11,069 nucleotides of DNA from DATAXV01 sp036272915. Its GTDB lineage: Bacteria; Chloroflexota; Dormibacteria; Dormibacterales; Dormibacteraceae. Where the stretch lies: assembly GCA_036272915.1 (NCBI GenBank), contig DATAXV010000039.1, positions 1-11,069 on the forward strand. Direction: 5' to 3'. This document shows positions 1 to 5,868 of the stretch, one piece after another. Made by a program: the position numbers and the translations under genes. Under the pieces are notes generated by a model. That model ran no database searches and had not been told where the DNA came from. It was given only the letters and a program-made list of their open reading frames with translations. Within the stretch, counting starts at the first letter, position 1, and each line of letters begins with the position of its first letter.

Positions 1-1022
1 AGGTTGGTGATGTCGGCGACCTTGGAATGGCCCTGGAGCGCGGCCTGGACCATCGCTTCCCGATCCATCGCCAGGGACAGCGCCTGGCGGACCTTGAGCT
101 GGTCGAAGGGGGGCCGGGTGTGATTGACGACCAGGTCGACCATGCCGCTCAGCGGCCACCAGAAGTGGTGGTGGGACGGATCCGGGTGCACGTAGACCTT
201 GTCGATGTTGGGGATGTACCCGCCGCCCCAGTCGAGGGTGTTGGTGATCAGGGCCTGAAGGCGCTGCTCGTTCCCCGCCATCGCCGTGTAGCGGGCGCCC
301 TTGACGAGGGGCCTGCCCTTCTGCCAGTAATGTTCGTTGGGCAGCAACAGCATGTGCTCGGCGTTGAAGGACGCGATCCTGGTCAGTGGGCCGGTCGCGA
401 CGGGATCGGGGTTCTGGAAGGTCACCGGGTTGGCCACCGACGACCAGCCGTGCTCGGGGACGATGAGCTGGTGCATCAGGTCGTAGAGACCGGGGGTGTA
501 CTTCTCCTTGAAGTTGAAGACGACGTTGCTGTCCTCGGCCGACACCGAGGCCAGATAGGTGTCCCAGACCCCGGAGGCGAAGCCGAGGAGACCGGGGAAC
601 CTCTTCATCGTCTCGAAGGTGAAGACCACGTCCTTGGCGGAGAACGGCCTGCCGTCGCTCCATCTGACGTTGGGCCGAATCTGGAAGGTCAGCTTCAGGT
701 TGGAGTTGGACCAGGAGTACCCCGTCGCCAGCCACGGCACGATCTTCTTGGTGACGTAGTTGTAGATCATCATCGGCTCGTACATGCCGACGGTGGTGCC
801 GGTCATCGGCTGCGCCACGAACGGGTTGAAGTTCCTGATGTTGATCGCCGGCCCGCCCAGCCGGAGGATGCCGTCCACCGAGTTGCCGGCGGCGCTGGCA
901 AGCCCGGCTCTGCTGACGAGATCGGCCGTGGACATTCCCATTGCCAGTGCATCGCCGCTCATCAGCAGCTTCCGCCGACTCAGTCGCAGCTCGCGTACGG
1001 CGTCTCTCTTCCCTTCACTCAT
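1..1022 (-). CDS. ABC transporter substrate-binding protein, family 5 (partial, C-terminus cut off)
   Basis: This is the exported binding component of a peptide/nickel/oligosaccharide-type ABC importer. The 340 visible residues are about 60% of the usual 500-600, and the gene runs off the left edge. Family 5 hallmarks are visible: the strand-rich block with IRPNVRWSDGRPFSAKDVVF (about residues 115-134), YWQKGRPLVKG (232-242) and RPPFDQLKVRQALSLAMDRE (303-322). The start is the ATG at 1022, preceded by AGGAG ten bases upstream. The N-terminus has a twin-arginine LSRRKLLM (residues 14-21), but the following segment is interrupted by Asp25 and Asp34 and no lipobox cysteine is present, so export as a soluble Tat substrate is inferred and not secure. 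The permease and ATPase genes would be expected beyond the left edge. The ligand cannot be told; despite the family name many members bind sugars or opines. Confidence 0.9.
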   Translation of the reverse strand, partial: MSEGKRDAVRELRLSRRKLLMSGDALAMGMSTADLVSRAGLASAAGNSVDGILRLGGPAINIRNFNPFVAQPMTGTTVGMYEPMMIYNYVTKKIVPWLATGYSWSNSNLKLTFQIRPNVRWSDGRPFSAKDVVFTFETMKRFPGLLGFASGVWDTYLASVSAEDSNVVFNFKEKYTPGLYDLMHQLIVPEHGWSSVANPVTFQNPDPVATGPLTRIASFNAEHMLLLPNEHYWQKGRPLVKGARYTAMAGNEQRLQALITNTLDWGGGYIPNIDKVYVHPDPSHHHFWWPLSGMVDLVVNHTRPPFDQLKVRQALSLAMDREAMVQAALQGHSKVADITN

Positions 1023-1250
1023 CGCCTTGCCGCTCCTGTATCCCCGGATGACTCCCTCGGAGGCCCTCTCCAACCAACCTCCCCACAGCGCGACCCAGGC
1101 CCGAGCCCAGGCGATTGGCAACGACTCGATCTCAGAGTGGGCGCAAGACGACGACTGTCAACGCGACCCTGCGGGACAGAGTCGCCGTGGCCGGGCCGAT
1201 CTGTCGAACGCTCCCTCCACAAGCCGTTCCCAAACGCGGTGGGAATTTTC

Positions 1251-1273
1251 CATCGAAATGTCCAGATTCGATG
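1251..1273. promoter_or_regulatory. inverted repeat, possible repressor operator
   Basis: CATCGAA at 1251-1257 and TTCGATG at 1267-1273 are perfect reverse complements separated by nine bases. The repeat lies just downstream of a possible minus-strand -10 element, where a repressor would block transcription of the substrate-binding protein gene. Arm length and spacing suit a dimeric DNA-binding protein, but no regulator is encoded in the window and the role is inferred. Confidence 0.4.
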
Positions 1274-1285
1274 AAGGTTATGGTC

Positions 1286-1314
1286 AGACTAGCGCGGTCC
1301 CGGGTAAAGCGCAA
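1286..1314 (-). promoter_or_regulatory. possible promoter for the family 5 SBP gene
   Basis: Read on the minus strand, TTGCGC (1314-1309) and TAGTCT (1291-1286) are 17 bases apart. Each keeps three of six consensus positions, including the important ones (TTG; TA...T). Transcription would start near 1279 and leave a leader of about 255 bases. Weak evidence from spacing and position only. Confidence 0.25.
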
Positions 1315-1452
1315 GACCTTTGCCGCCGCCCGGCGACGGTCCCACCGGGCCCTGGCGAGGGACAGACGCCCGTCCTCAAGTCGCGGCGAGCGGGGGTCTG
1401 CCTCCGGTCATGAGTCGGGGGACGACGCCGGTCCGGACCCCGGACATGGAGA

Positions 1453-1489
1453 GGGCCGGGCGACGATGTCCCGCATCGTCGCCCGGCCC
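1453..1489. terminator. 16-bp perfect hairpin, distal terminator
   Basis: The arms 1453-1468 and 1474-1489 pair perfectly over 16 bases around the five-base loop TCCCG. It lies about 50 bases past the stop codon of the aldehyde dehydrogenase gene. There is no T-run on either side, as is common for terminators in high-GC bacteria. Confidence 0.6.
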
Positions 1490-1500
1490 AGCCTCGGTTG

Positions 1501-1525
1501 CCGGCCGCATCGATGATGCGGCCGG
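1501..1525. terminator. 11-bp hairpin, proximal terminator of aldehyde dehydrogenase gene
   Basis: CCGGCCGCATC (1501-1511) and GATGCGGCCGG (1515-1525) form an 11-bp perfect stem with a three-base loop, ten bases beyond the dehydrogenase stop codon. With the hairpin at 1453-1489 it makes a tandem pair. No T-run follows. Confidence 0.55.
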
Positions 1526-1535
1526 TGCCGCTTCG

Positions 1536-3038
1536 TCAGAGGTTGACGACGACGGTCTTCACCTCGGTGTAGAGCTCGAGGCCCTCCTTGCCCTTCTCGC
1601 GACCCCAGCCGCTCTGCTTGAAGCCGCCGAAGGGAAGCGAGGCATCGCCGCCGGTGCCGTTGACGAAGACGGTGCCGGCGCGAAGCTTGGCGGCCAGCGT
1701 GTGGGCCTTGGACACGTCGCGGGTCCAGACCGCGGCGGCCAGCCCGTACACGGTGTCGTTGGCGTGGGCGATGAGGTCGTCCAGGTCCTGGAAGGGGATC
1801 GCCGTGACCACCGGGCCGAAGATCTCCTCGCGGACGATCCTCATGTCGCTGCGGACGTCGGTGAAGATGGTCGGCTCGACGAAGTAGCCGACCTCACCCA
1901 TGCGGTTGCCGCCGACCGCTGCCTTCGCGCCCTCGGCGACGCCCTGGGACATGTAGCCGGTGACCCGCTGCAGCTGCTCCTCGGAGACCAGCGGACCCAT
2001 CTCGGTCTCGTCGGCGAGCCCCGGCCCGACCCGCAGCTTCTGCGCCCGCTCGGCCACGCCGGCGAGGACGTTGTCGAAGATCTTGGACTGGACGAAGAGG
2101 CGTGACCCCGCCGTGCAGACCTGCCCCGCGTTGGAGAAGATGTTGCGGGCTGCACCGCTGACGGCGGTCTCCATGTCGGCGTCGGGCAGGACGATGCTGG
2201 GCGACTTGCCGCCCAGCTCGAGGGACACCTTCTTCAGGTTGCCGGTCGCCGCTTGGACGATCAGCCGGCCGACCTCGGTCGATCCCGTGAAGGCGACCTT
2301 GTCGACGCCGGGATGGGCGGCGATGGCGGCGCCGGCGGTCTCGCCATAGCCGGTCACGATGTTGACGACGCCCTCGGGGAAGCCCGCCTCCATGATCAGT
2401 TCGCCCAGCCGCAGCGCGGTGAGCGGAGTCTGTTCGGCCGGCTTCAGCACGATCGTGCAGCCCACTGCCAGGGCCGGCGCCATCTTCCAGGAGGCCATGC
2501 CCAGAGGGAAGTTCCAGGGGATGATCTGGCCGGCCACGCCGATCGGCTCACGCCGCGTGTAGGCGTGGATCGCGTCCGGCGTGCCGTAGGGGATGGTCGT
2601 CCCCTCGATCTTCGTCGCCCAGCCCGCCATGTAGCGGAACATCTCGGCGCAGCCGGGCACGTCGCCGCGCCTCGCCACGCTCAGCGGCTTGCCGTTGTCG
2701 AGCGTCTCCAGCTGGGCCAGCTCGTCGAGGTTGGCGTCGATCAGGTTGGCCAGGCCCCACATGAGCTTGCCCCGGACTGAAGGGCTGGTCCGGCTCCAGG
2801 GCCCGGTCTCGAAGGCGGCGCGGGCGGCGGCCACCGCTCGGTCGACGTCCTCGCTGTCGCCGTAGGGGACCTGGGCCAGCTCGGAGCCGTCCGCGGGGTT
2901 CCGGGTTGTGAACGTCCTGCCCGACGCCGCCGGGACCCACCGGCCGGCGATCAGCATCGAGGGCGTTCGGCCGAGGAAAGCCCGGACGGAGGGCAGCAGC
3001 TCGGGGAGCCCCTGCGCCTGCTCTACGAAAGTCGACAT
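1536..3038 (-). CDS. NAD(P)-dependent aldehyde dehydrogenase
   Basis: A cytosolic aldehyde dehydrogenase that oxidises an aldehyde to the carboxylic acid with NAD(P)+. At 500 residues it is full length for the superfamily. Hallmarks in order: PWNFP (174-178), the cofactor-binding KPAEQTP (199-205), FTGSTEVG (250-257), the general base Glu274 in LELGGKSP, the nucleophile Cys308 in NAGQVCTAGSR, and EEIFGPV near the C-terminus. An ATG at 3044 gives two more residues, but GGAGG (3050-3046) sits almost against it and is seven bases from the ATG at 3038, so I prefer 3038. The gene is divergent from the enolase-family operon, which suggests shared control and a role in oxidising the aldehyde released by aldol cleavage. 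Substrate specificity cannot be read; the closest general type is the ALDH1/betaine-aldehyde/phenylacetaldehyde group. Confidence 0.95.
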   Translation of the reverse strand: MSTFVEQAQGLPELLPSVRAFLGRTPSMLIAGRWVPAASGRTFTTRNPADGSELAQVPYGDSEDVDRAVAAARAAFETGPWSRTSPSVRGKLMWGLANLIDANLDELAQLETLDNGKPLSVARRGDVPGCAEMFRYMAGWATKIEGTTIPYGTPDAIHAYTRREPIGVAGQIIPWNFPLGMASWKMAPALAVGCTIVLKPAEQTPLTALRLGELIMEAGFPEGVVNIVTGYGETAGAAIAAHPGVDKVAFTGSTEVGRLIVQAATGNLKKVSLELGGKSPSIVLPDADMETAVSGAARNIFSNAGQVCTAGSRLFVQSKIFDNVLAGVAERAQKLRVGPGLADETEMGPLVSEEQLQRVTGYMSQGVAEGAKAAVGGNRMGEVGYFVEPTIFTDVRSDMRIVREEIFGPVVTAIPFQDLDDLIAHANDTVYGLAAAVWTRDVSKAHTLAAKLRAGTVFVNGTGGDASLPFGGFKQSGWGREKGKEGLELYTEVKTVVVNL

Positions 3039-3061
3039 CGCCATCCCTCCGGAGAGAACCC

Positions 3062-3079
3062 GGTAATCAGCTTTTTACC
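3062..3079. promoter_or_regulatory. inverted repeat GGTAA-N8-TTACC, possible operator
   Basis: GGTAA (3062-3066) and TTACC (3075-3079) form an 18-base inverted repeat between the -10 box at 3086-3091 and the ribosome site of the dehydrogenase gene. The GGT...ACC form resembles GntR-family operators in general style. Binding is inferred. Confidence 0.35.
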
Positions 3080-3085
3080 AGCGTC

Positions 3086-3091
3086 ACTATA
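3086..3091 (-). promoter_or_regulatory. -10 element for the aldehyde dehydrogenase gene
   Basis: TATAGT on the minus strand matches five of six consensus positions and stands out in GC-rich surroundings. It would start transcription about 40 bases before the dehydrogenase ATG. No good -35 box is found at 16-18 bases (AGGGCT at 17), so an activator or a non-standard sigma factor may be needed. Confidence 0.4.
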
Positions 3092-3139
3092 CGGTTCCCT
3101 CTCGGGCGAGCCCTCCTGCGGCGGGCGATGACGCGCTCC

Positions 3140-3169
3140 TTGACCGGCCCGGTTCGGCGTCAGTATCTT
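3140..3169 (+). promoter_or_regulatory. promoter candidate for the enolase/RraA operon
   Basis: TTGACC (3140-3145) and TATCTT (3164-3169) are 18 bases apart, each a fair match to -35 and -10. The palindrome ACCGG-C-CCGGT at 3143-3153 overlaps the -35 and the spacer, a position suited to a repressor. Transcription from about 3176 would include the small ORF at 3198. Confidence 0.4.
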
Positions 3170-3197
3170 GGCCGTAGGATCAAATCGGAGGGCGACG

Positions 3198-3278
3198 ATG
3201 GAACACTGCGCGCCGGTTCGGAGCTCGTTCAGCGACGGCTGTGCCCCTGCCTCCGATCCCGGCGCCGTCCCCGCGTGA
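3198..3278 (+). CDS. small upstream ORF of 26 codons (candidate leader peptide)
   Basis: An ATG at 3198 follows GGAGGG (3187-3192) by five bases. It opens a 26-residue frame that begins MEHCAPVRSS and ends at TGA 3276-3278, 94 bases before the enolase-family start and in a different frame. The site lies about 20 bases downstream of the inferred transcription start. It has two cysteines and no run of repeated codons typical of an attenuator. It could be a true leader peptide or chance; the ribosome site is the only real support. Confidence 0.3.
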   Translation: MEHCAPVRSSFSDGCAPASDPGAVPA

Positions 3279-3372
3279 TCTCCTTGGAAACCCACCGCGA
3301 CCGGCGGATCCCCTTTTCCATCGCGCCCGGCCGAGCCGGGCGTCGCACGCCACCCCAAGGGAGCGCATCGCC

Positions 3373-4518
3373 ATGGTGATCACCTCGGTCCGGACGCTGT
3401 GCCTGACGCGCCTCCACGAGCGGGAGCGCATGTGGCAGACGTCCCGTTACCGCACGATCAAGGCCGACGCCGCCATCGTCGTCATCGAGACCGACGAGGG
3501 GATCACCGGCATCGGCGAGGCGTCGCCCTACGGCTGGCCCCCGCTGATCCGCCGTCAGGTCGAGTGGCTGAGCCAGCTGCTCATCGGCCGCGACCCCTGC
3601 GATCCGGCCACCGCCCCCCACCCCACCGGCGCCTCCTCCCCACACGACTGCGCGGTGGGCGGGATCGACACCGCGCTCTGGGACATCCGGTCCCAGGCGG
3701 CGGGGCGGCCGCTGGCGGCGCTGCTCGCGCCCAGCCCCCAGCAGGGGGTCCGCCTCTACGCGTCGAGCGGCGTCCGCTACGACTGGGATGACCGGCCCGA
3801 GCAGGTGATCGAGGAGACGCTTGGCTACCTGGAGCAGGGCTTCACCGCCTGCAAGCTCCGCGTCGGCACGGAGTGGTCCTGGTCGGGCGTGACCGTGGAC
3901 CGGTTCTGCGGGCTGATGCGGGACCTGTCGACGGCGGTCGCCGGCCGCATGGAGCTGATGCTGGACGGCAACCAGCGCCTGACCGAGGAGGAGGCGCTCG
4001 CCGTCGGCCGGGAGCTGGGACGGCTCGGCTTCACCTGGTTCGAGGAGCCCGTGCCGCAGACCGACATCGACGCCTACATCCGCCTCAACGCCGCCCTCGA
4101 CGTGCCCGTGACCGGCGGCGAGCAGTTCACCACCGTCCAGCGCTTCGAGCCCTACCTTCGCCGCGGCGCCTACCGCATCGCCCAGCCGGACGTCGCCTGG
4201 TGCGGGATCACCGAGGCGATGCGGATCGCCGAGCTGGCCGACCGCCACGGCGTCGACGTCTGCCCCCACAACTGGCACAACGGCCTGATGACCCTCGCCC
4301 ACGCCCACTACGTCGCCGCCCTGCCCCACCCCCACGTCCTCGAGATGTGCATGGTCCAGGGCCCCCTGCAGTGGGAGATCCTGGCCGATCCGCCGCTCCC
4401 CGCCGACGGCACGCTGACCCTGCCCCGGCGCCCCGGGCTCGGCGTGCGGCTGGCCCGGGACCTCGAGGCCCGGTTCCCGCACGTCGAGGGGCACTACGCC
4501 ATCAACGTCGAACGCTGA
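3373..4518 (+). CDS. enolase-superfamily enzyme, mandelate racemase subgroup (probable acid-sugar dehydratase)
   Basis: This 381-residue enzyme should abstract the proton alpha to a carboxylate with Mg2+, most likely dehydrating an acid sugar to a 2-keto-3-deoxy acid. The metal ligands are Asp198 (LMLDGN), Glu224 (WFEEP) and Glu250 (TGGEQ). Their 26/26 spacing equals that of mandelate racemase D195/E221/E247. The general-base dyad is Asp273 (AQPDVAW) and His299 (CPHNW), with Glu324 further on. The N-terminal capping domain ends near GGIDTALWDI (97-106). The usual KxK on the second barrel strand is KLR (161-163), so the second lysine is replaced. I chose the ATG at 3373 because AAGGGAG lies nine bases upstream; the in-frame GTG at 3241 would add a low-complexity Pro/Arg extension. 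It is first in an operon with the RraA-like gene. Racemase or epimerase activity is the main alternative. Confidence 0.92.
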   Translation: MVITSVRTLCLTRLHERERMWQTSRYRTIKADAAIVVIETDEGITGIGEASPYGWPPLIRRQVEWLSQLLIGRDPCDPATAPHPTGASSPHDCAVGGIDTALWDIRSQAAGRPLAALLAPSPQQGVRLYASSGVRYDWDDRPEQVIEETLGYLEQGFTACKLRVGTEWSWSGVTVDRFCGLMRDLSTAVAGRMELMLDGNQRLTEEEALAVGRELGRLGFTWFEEPVPQTDIDAYIRLNAALDVPVTGGEQFTTVQRFEPYLRRGAYRIAQPDVAWCGITEAMRIAELADRHGVDVCPHNWHNGLMTLAHAHYVAALPHPHVLEMCMVQGPLQWEILADPPLPADGTLTLPRRPGLGVRLARDLEARFPHVEGHYAINVER

Positions 4519-4540
4519 ACCTTTGGAGGAGCTCTCGCCC

Positions 4541-5347
4541 ATGGACCCCGCCCGGAACTCCGCGCTGATCCCTCCCGCCGGCATCGAACTCCCGATCCGG
4601 GGAGAGAGCCCGACCCGCCCTCCGGCCTCGGTCATCGAGGCGCTCTCCCGCGTCAGCAGCGCCACCGCCAGCGCCGACCTGCACCGCATGGGCGTGCGCC
4701 AGACCTTCATCGAAGGTCCCCGCCCGCTGCACGGCGACGTCACCAAGAAGATCGTCGGCCCCGCCGTGACGTTGCAGTTCATGCCGCAGCGCGAGGACGT
4801 CGCCTCCGGTCTCAACGCCGAGCACGTCGAGCGCCGGACCGCCCTCTGGTCGGTGTTCGAGGAGATCCAGCCCGGCGACGTCCTCGTCGTCCAGGCCTTC
4901 GGCGACCTGCACACCGGCTGCATGGGCGAGATGCTCGCCTCCTACCTCTTCGGACGCGGCGGCATCGGCGCCGTCCTCGACGGGTGCGTCCGCGACTGGC
5001 CCAAGATCAGCGAGATCGGGATCCCCATCTGGGCTCGGTCCCCGACCCCCAACTACGCGTCCCAGTCGACGCTCTTCCCCTGGGCCTACAACGTCCCCAT
5101 CGCCTGCAGCCGGGTGCTGGTCCTGCCCGGCGACATCGTCGTCGCCGACGCCGACGGCGCCGTGATCGTGCCCGCCCAGATGGCGCCGCGGCTCCTCGAG
5201 GGCGCGCTCGAGCACGAGGACTGGGAGGAGTTCAGCCGCCTGCGGCTGAGCGAGGGCGGGGCCTTGCGCACGTACTACCCGCTCAGCGACGAGGGGCGGC
5301 GAGAGTACGAGGAGTGGCGCGCCGCGCAGACCGCCGAGGACAGCTGA
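4541..5347 (+). CDS. RraA-like / HMG-CHA aldolase family protein
   Basis: The fold family includes RraA (RNase E inhibitor) and the class II pyruvate aldolases that split 4-hydroxy-4-methyl-2-oxoglutarate and 4-carboxy-4-hydroxy-2-oxoadipate; it is often mislabelled demethylmenaquinone methyltransferase. Visible are PGDVLVVQAFGD (111-122), CMGEMLA (127-133), the substrate/metal signature GAVLDGCVRDW (143-153, Arg151-Asp152) and GDIVVADADGAVIVP (197-211). At 268 residues it is longer than RraA (about 160), with an N-terminal extension and a charged C-terminal tail, closer to the metabolic members. Start ATG 4541 follows GGAGGA by ten bases; the earlier TTG at 4523 lies within that ribosome site. 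The gene begins 22 bases after the enolase-family gene, so co-transcription is likely. Cleavage of the dehydratase product to pyruvate and an aldehyde is a reasonable inference, not proof. Confidence 0.9.
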   Translation: MDPARNSALIPPAGIELPIRGESPTRPPASVIEALSRVSSATASADLHRMGVRQTFIEGPRPLHGDVTKKIVGPAVTLQFMPQREDVASGLNAEHVERRTALWSVFEEIQPGDVLVVQAFGDLHTGCMGEMLASYLFGRGGIGAVLDGCVRDWPKISEIGIPIWARSPTPNYASQSTLFPWAYNVPIACSRVLVLPGDIVVADADGAVIVPAQMAPRLLEGALEHEDWEEFSRLRLSEGGALRTYYPLSDEGRREYEEWRAAQTAEDS

Positions 5348-5350
5348 GAG

Positions 5351-5380
5351 GGCGGGCGGCGGCGGGAGCCGCCGCCCGCC
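5351..5380. terminator. bidirectional hairpin terminator between convergent genes
   Basis: GGCGGGCGGCGGC (5351-5363) and its exact complement (5368-5380) form a 13-bp GC stem with the loop GGGA. It lies three bases after the RraA-like stop codon and six bases after the RidA-like stop codon on the other strand, so it can serve both operons. There is no T-run. Confidence 0.75.
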
Positions 5381-5386
5381 ACCTGG

Positions 5387-5854
5387 TCAGTCGCGGACGG
5401 CGACGATCAGCTCGATCTCGACCGGCTGGTTGCCGGGAAGGTTGGAGGTGCCGATCGCGGAGCGGGCGTGCTGGCCGCGGACACCGAAGACCTCGACCAT
5501 CAGGTCGCTGAACCCGTGGATCACCTTGGGCTGGTCGTGGAAGTCGGGCGCGCTGTTGACGAAGCCGAGCGCCTTGACGATGCGGTCGACCCGATCGAGG
5601 TCGCCGATGTGGTCGCGGATCGCGCGGAGCAGTTGGATGCCGGTCGCCCGCGCCGCCTGGTAGGCGTCCTCCAGGCTGACCTCGGCGCCGACCCTGCCGC
5701 GATAGAGCAGGTTGCCCTCGTTGTCGTTGGGCCCGTGGCCGGAGATGAAGAGCAGGTCCCCGTGCTGGACGACCGGGATCAGGCCCTTCCCCCGCTCGAC
5801 CTTGGTGGGGAGCTCGATCCCCATCTGCCGCAGCTTGTCCTCGACGGCTCCCAT
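5387..5854 (-). CDS. RidA-family (YjgF/YER057c/UK114) protein
   Basis: Members of this family are small trimeric cytosolic proteins; RidA itself hydrolyses reactive enamine/imine intermediates released by PLP enzymes to the keto acid and ammonia. The 155-residue protein has the FISGHGP core (36-42), Arg131 in HARSAIG, which matches the position of the carboxylate-binding Arg105 of E. coli RidA, and the closing LPGNQPVEIELIV (139-151) with Glu147. Its length and the GHGP motif suit the YjgF-like subgroup of about 150 residues more than the 128-residue RidA proper. Start ATG 5854 has GGAGGAG six bases upstream, which begins right after the stop codon of the SelA-like gene, so the two should be translated together. 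It is the last gene of the operon and probably clears the imine product of that PLP enzyme. Confidence 0.93.
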   Translation of the reverse strand: MGAVEDKLRQMGIELPTKVERGKGLIPVVQHGDLLFISGHGPNDNEGNLLYRGRVGAEVSLEDAYQAARATGIQLLRAIRDHIGDLDRVDRIVKALGFVNSAPDFHDQPKVIHGFSDLMVEVFGVRGQHARSAIGTSNLPGNQPVEIELIVAVRD

Positions 5855-5868
5855 TCGCGTCTCCTCCT

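Larger units (their letters stand above)
1023..1535. other. non-coding stretch between SBP gene and aldehyde dehydrogenase
   Basis: I find no convincing gene in these 513 bases. The part next to the dehydrogenase stop codon carries two strong hairpins (1453-1489 and 1501-1525). The middle, around 1245-1290, is noticeably richer in A/T than the surroundings and holds a 7-9-7 inverted repeat and a possible minus-strand promoter for the substrate-binding protein gene. The remaining bases, 1023-1245, would be a long 5' leader; I see no riboswitch or small gene in it. Confidence 0.7.
3039..3372. other. divergent control region
   Basis: These 334 bases separate the aldehyde dehydrogenase gene (minus) from the enolase-superfamily operon (plus). 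They hold a minus-strand -10 box (3086-3091), an operator-like inverted repeat (3062-3079), a plus-strand promoter candidate (3140-3169) with a palindrome in its spacer, and a 26-codon ORF with its own ribosome site (3198-3278). The last 94 bases before the plus-strand start show only the ribosome site AAGGGAG at 3357-3363. Confidence 0.7.

Noticed and set aside
1156..1161. A perfect TTGACA on the minus strand upstream of the family 5 SBP gene
   Set aside because: No acceptable -10 element lies 16-19 bases downstream (ACTCTG at 17), so it was not called a promoter.
27..1274. A 415-codon open frame on the plus strand opposite the family 5 SBP gene, and similar long frames at 3229-4923 (minus) and 8830-10164 (plus)
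   Set aside because: They lie antisense to clearly recognised proteins, are low-complexity Arg/Gly/Pro/Val-rich, and match no family; they arise from high third-position GC.
1132..1314. A 60-codon minus-strand frame in the left non-coding stretch
   Set aside because: It needs a TTG start that overlaps the possible -35 box, has no ribosome site I can see and has no family likeness.
3023..3358. A 111-codon minus-strand frame across the divergent control region
   Set aside because: It overlaps the dehydrogenase start and both promoter candidates, has no recognisable domain and no good ribosome site.
4541..5347. Naming the RraA-like gene as demethylmenaquinone methyltransferase or RNase E inhibitor
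   Set aside because: The first is a known misannotation of this fold; the second does not suit the extra length or the operon with a dehydratase.
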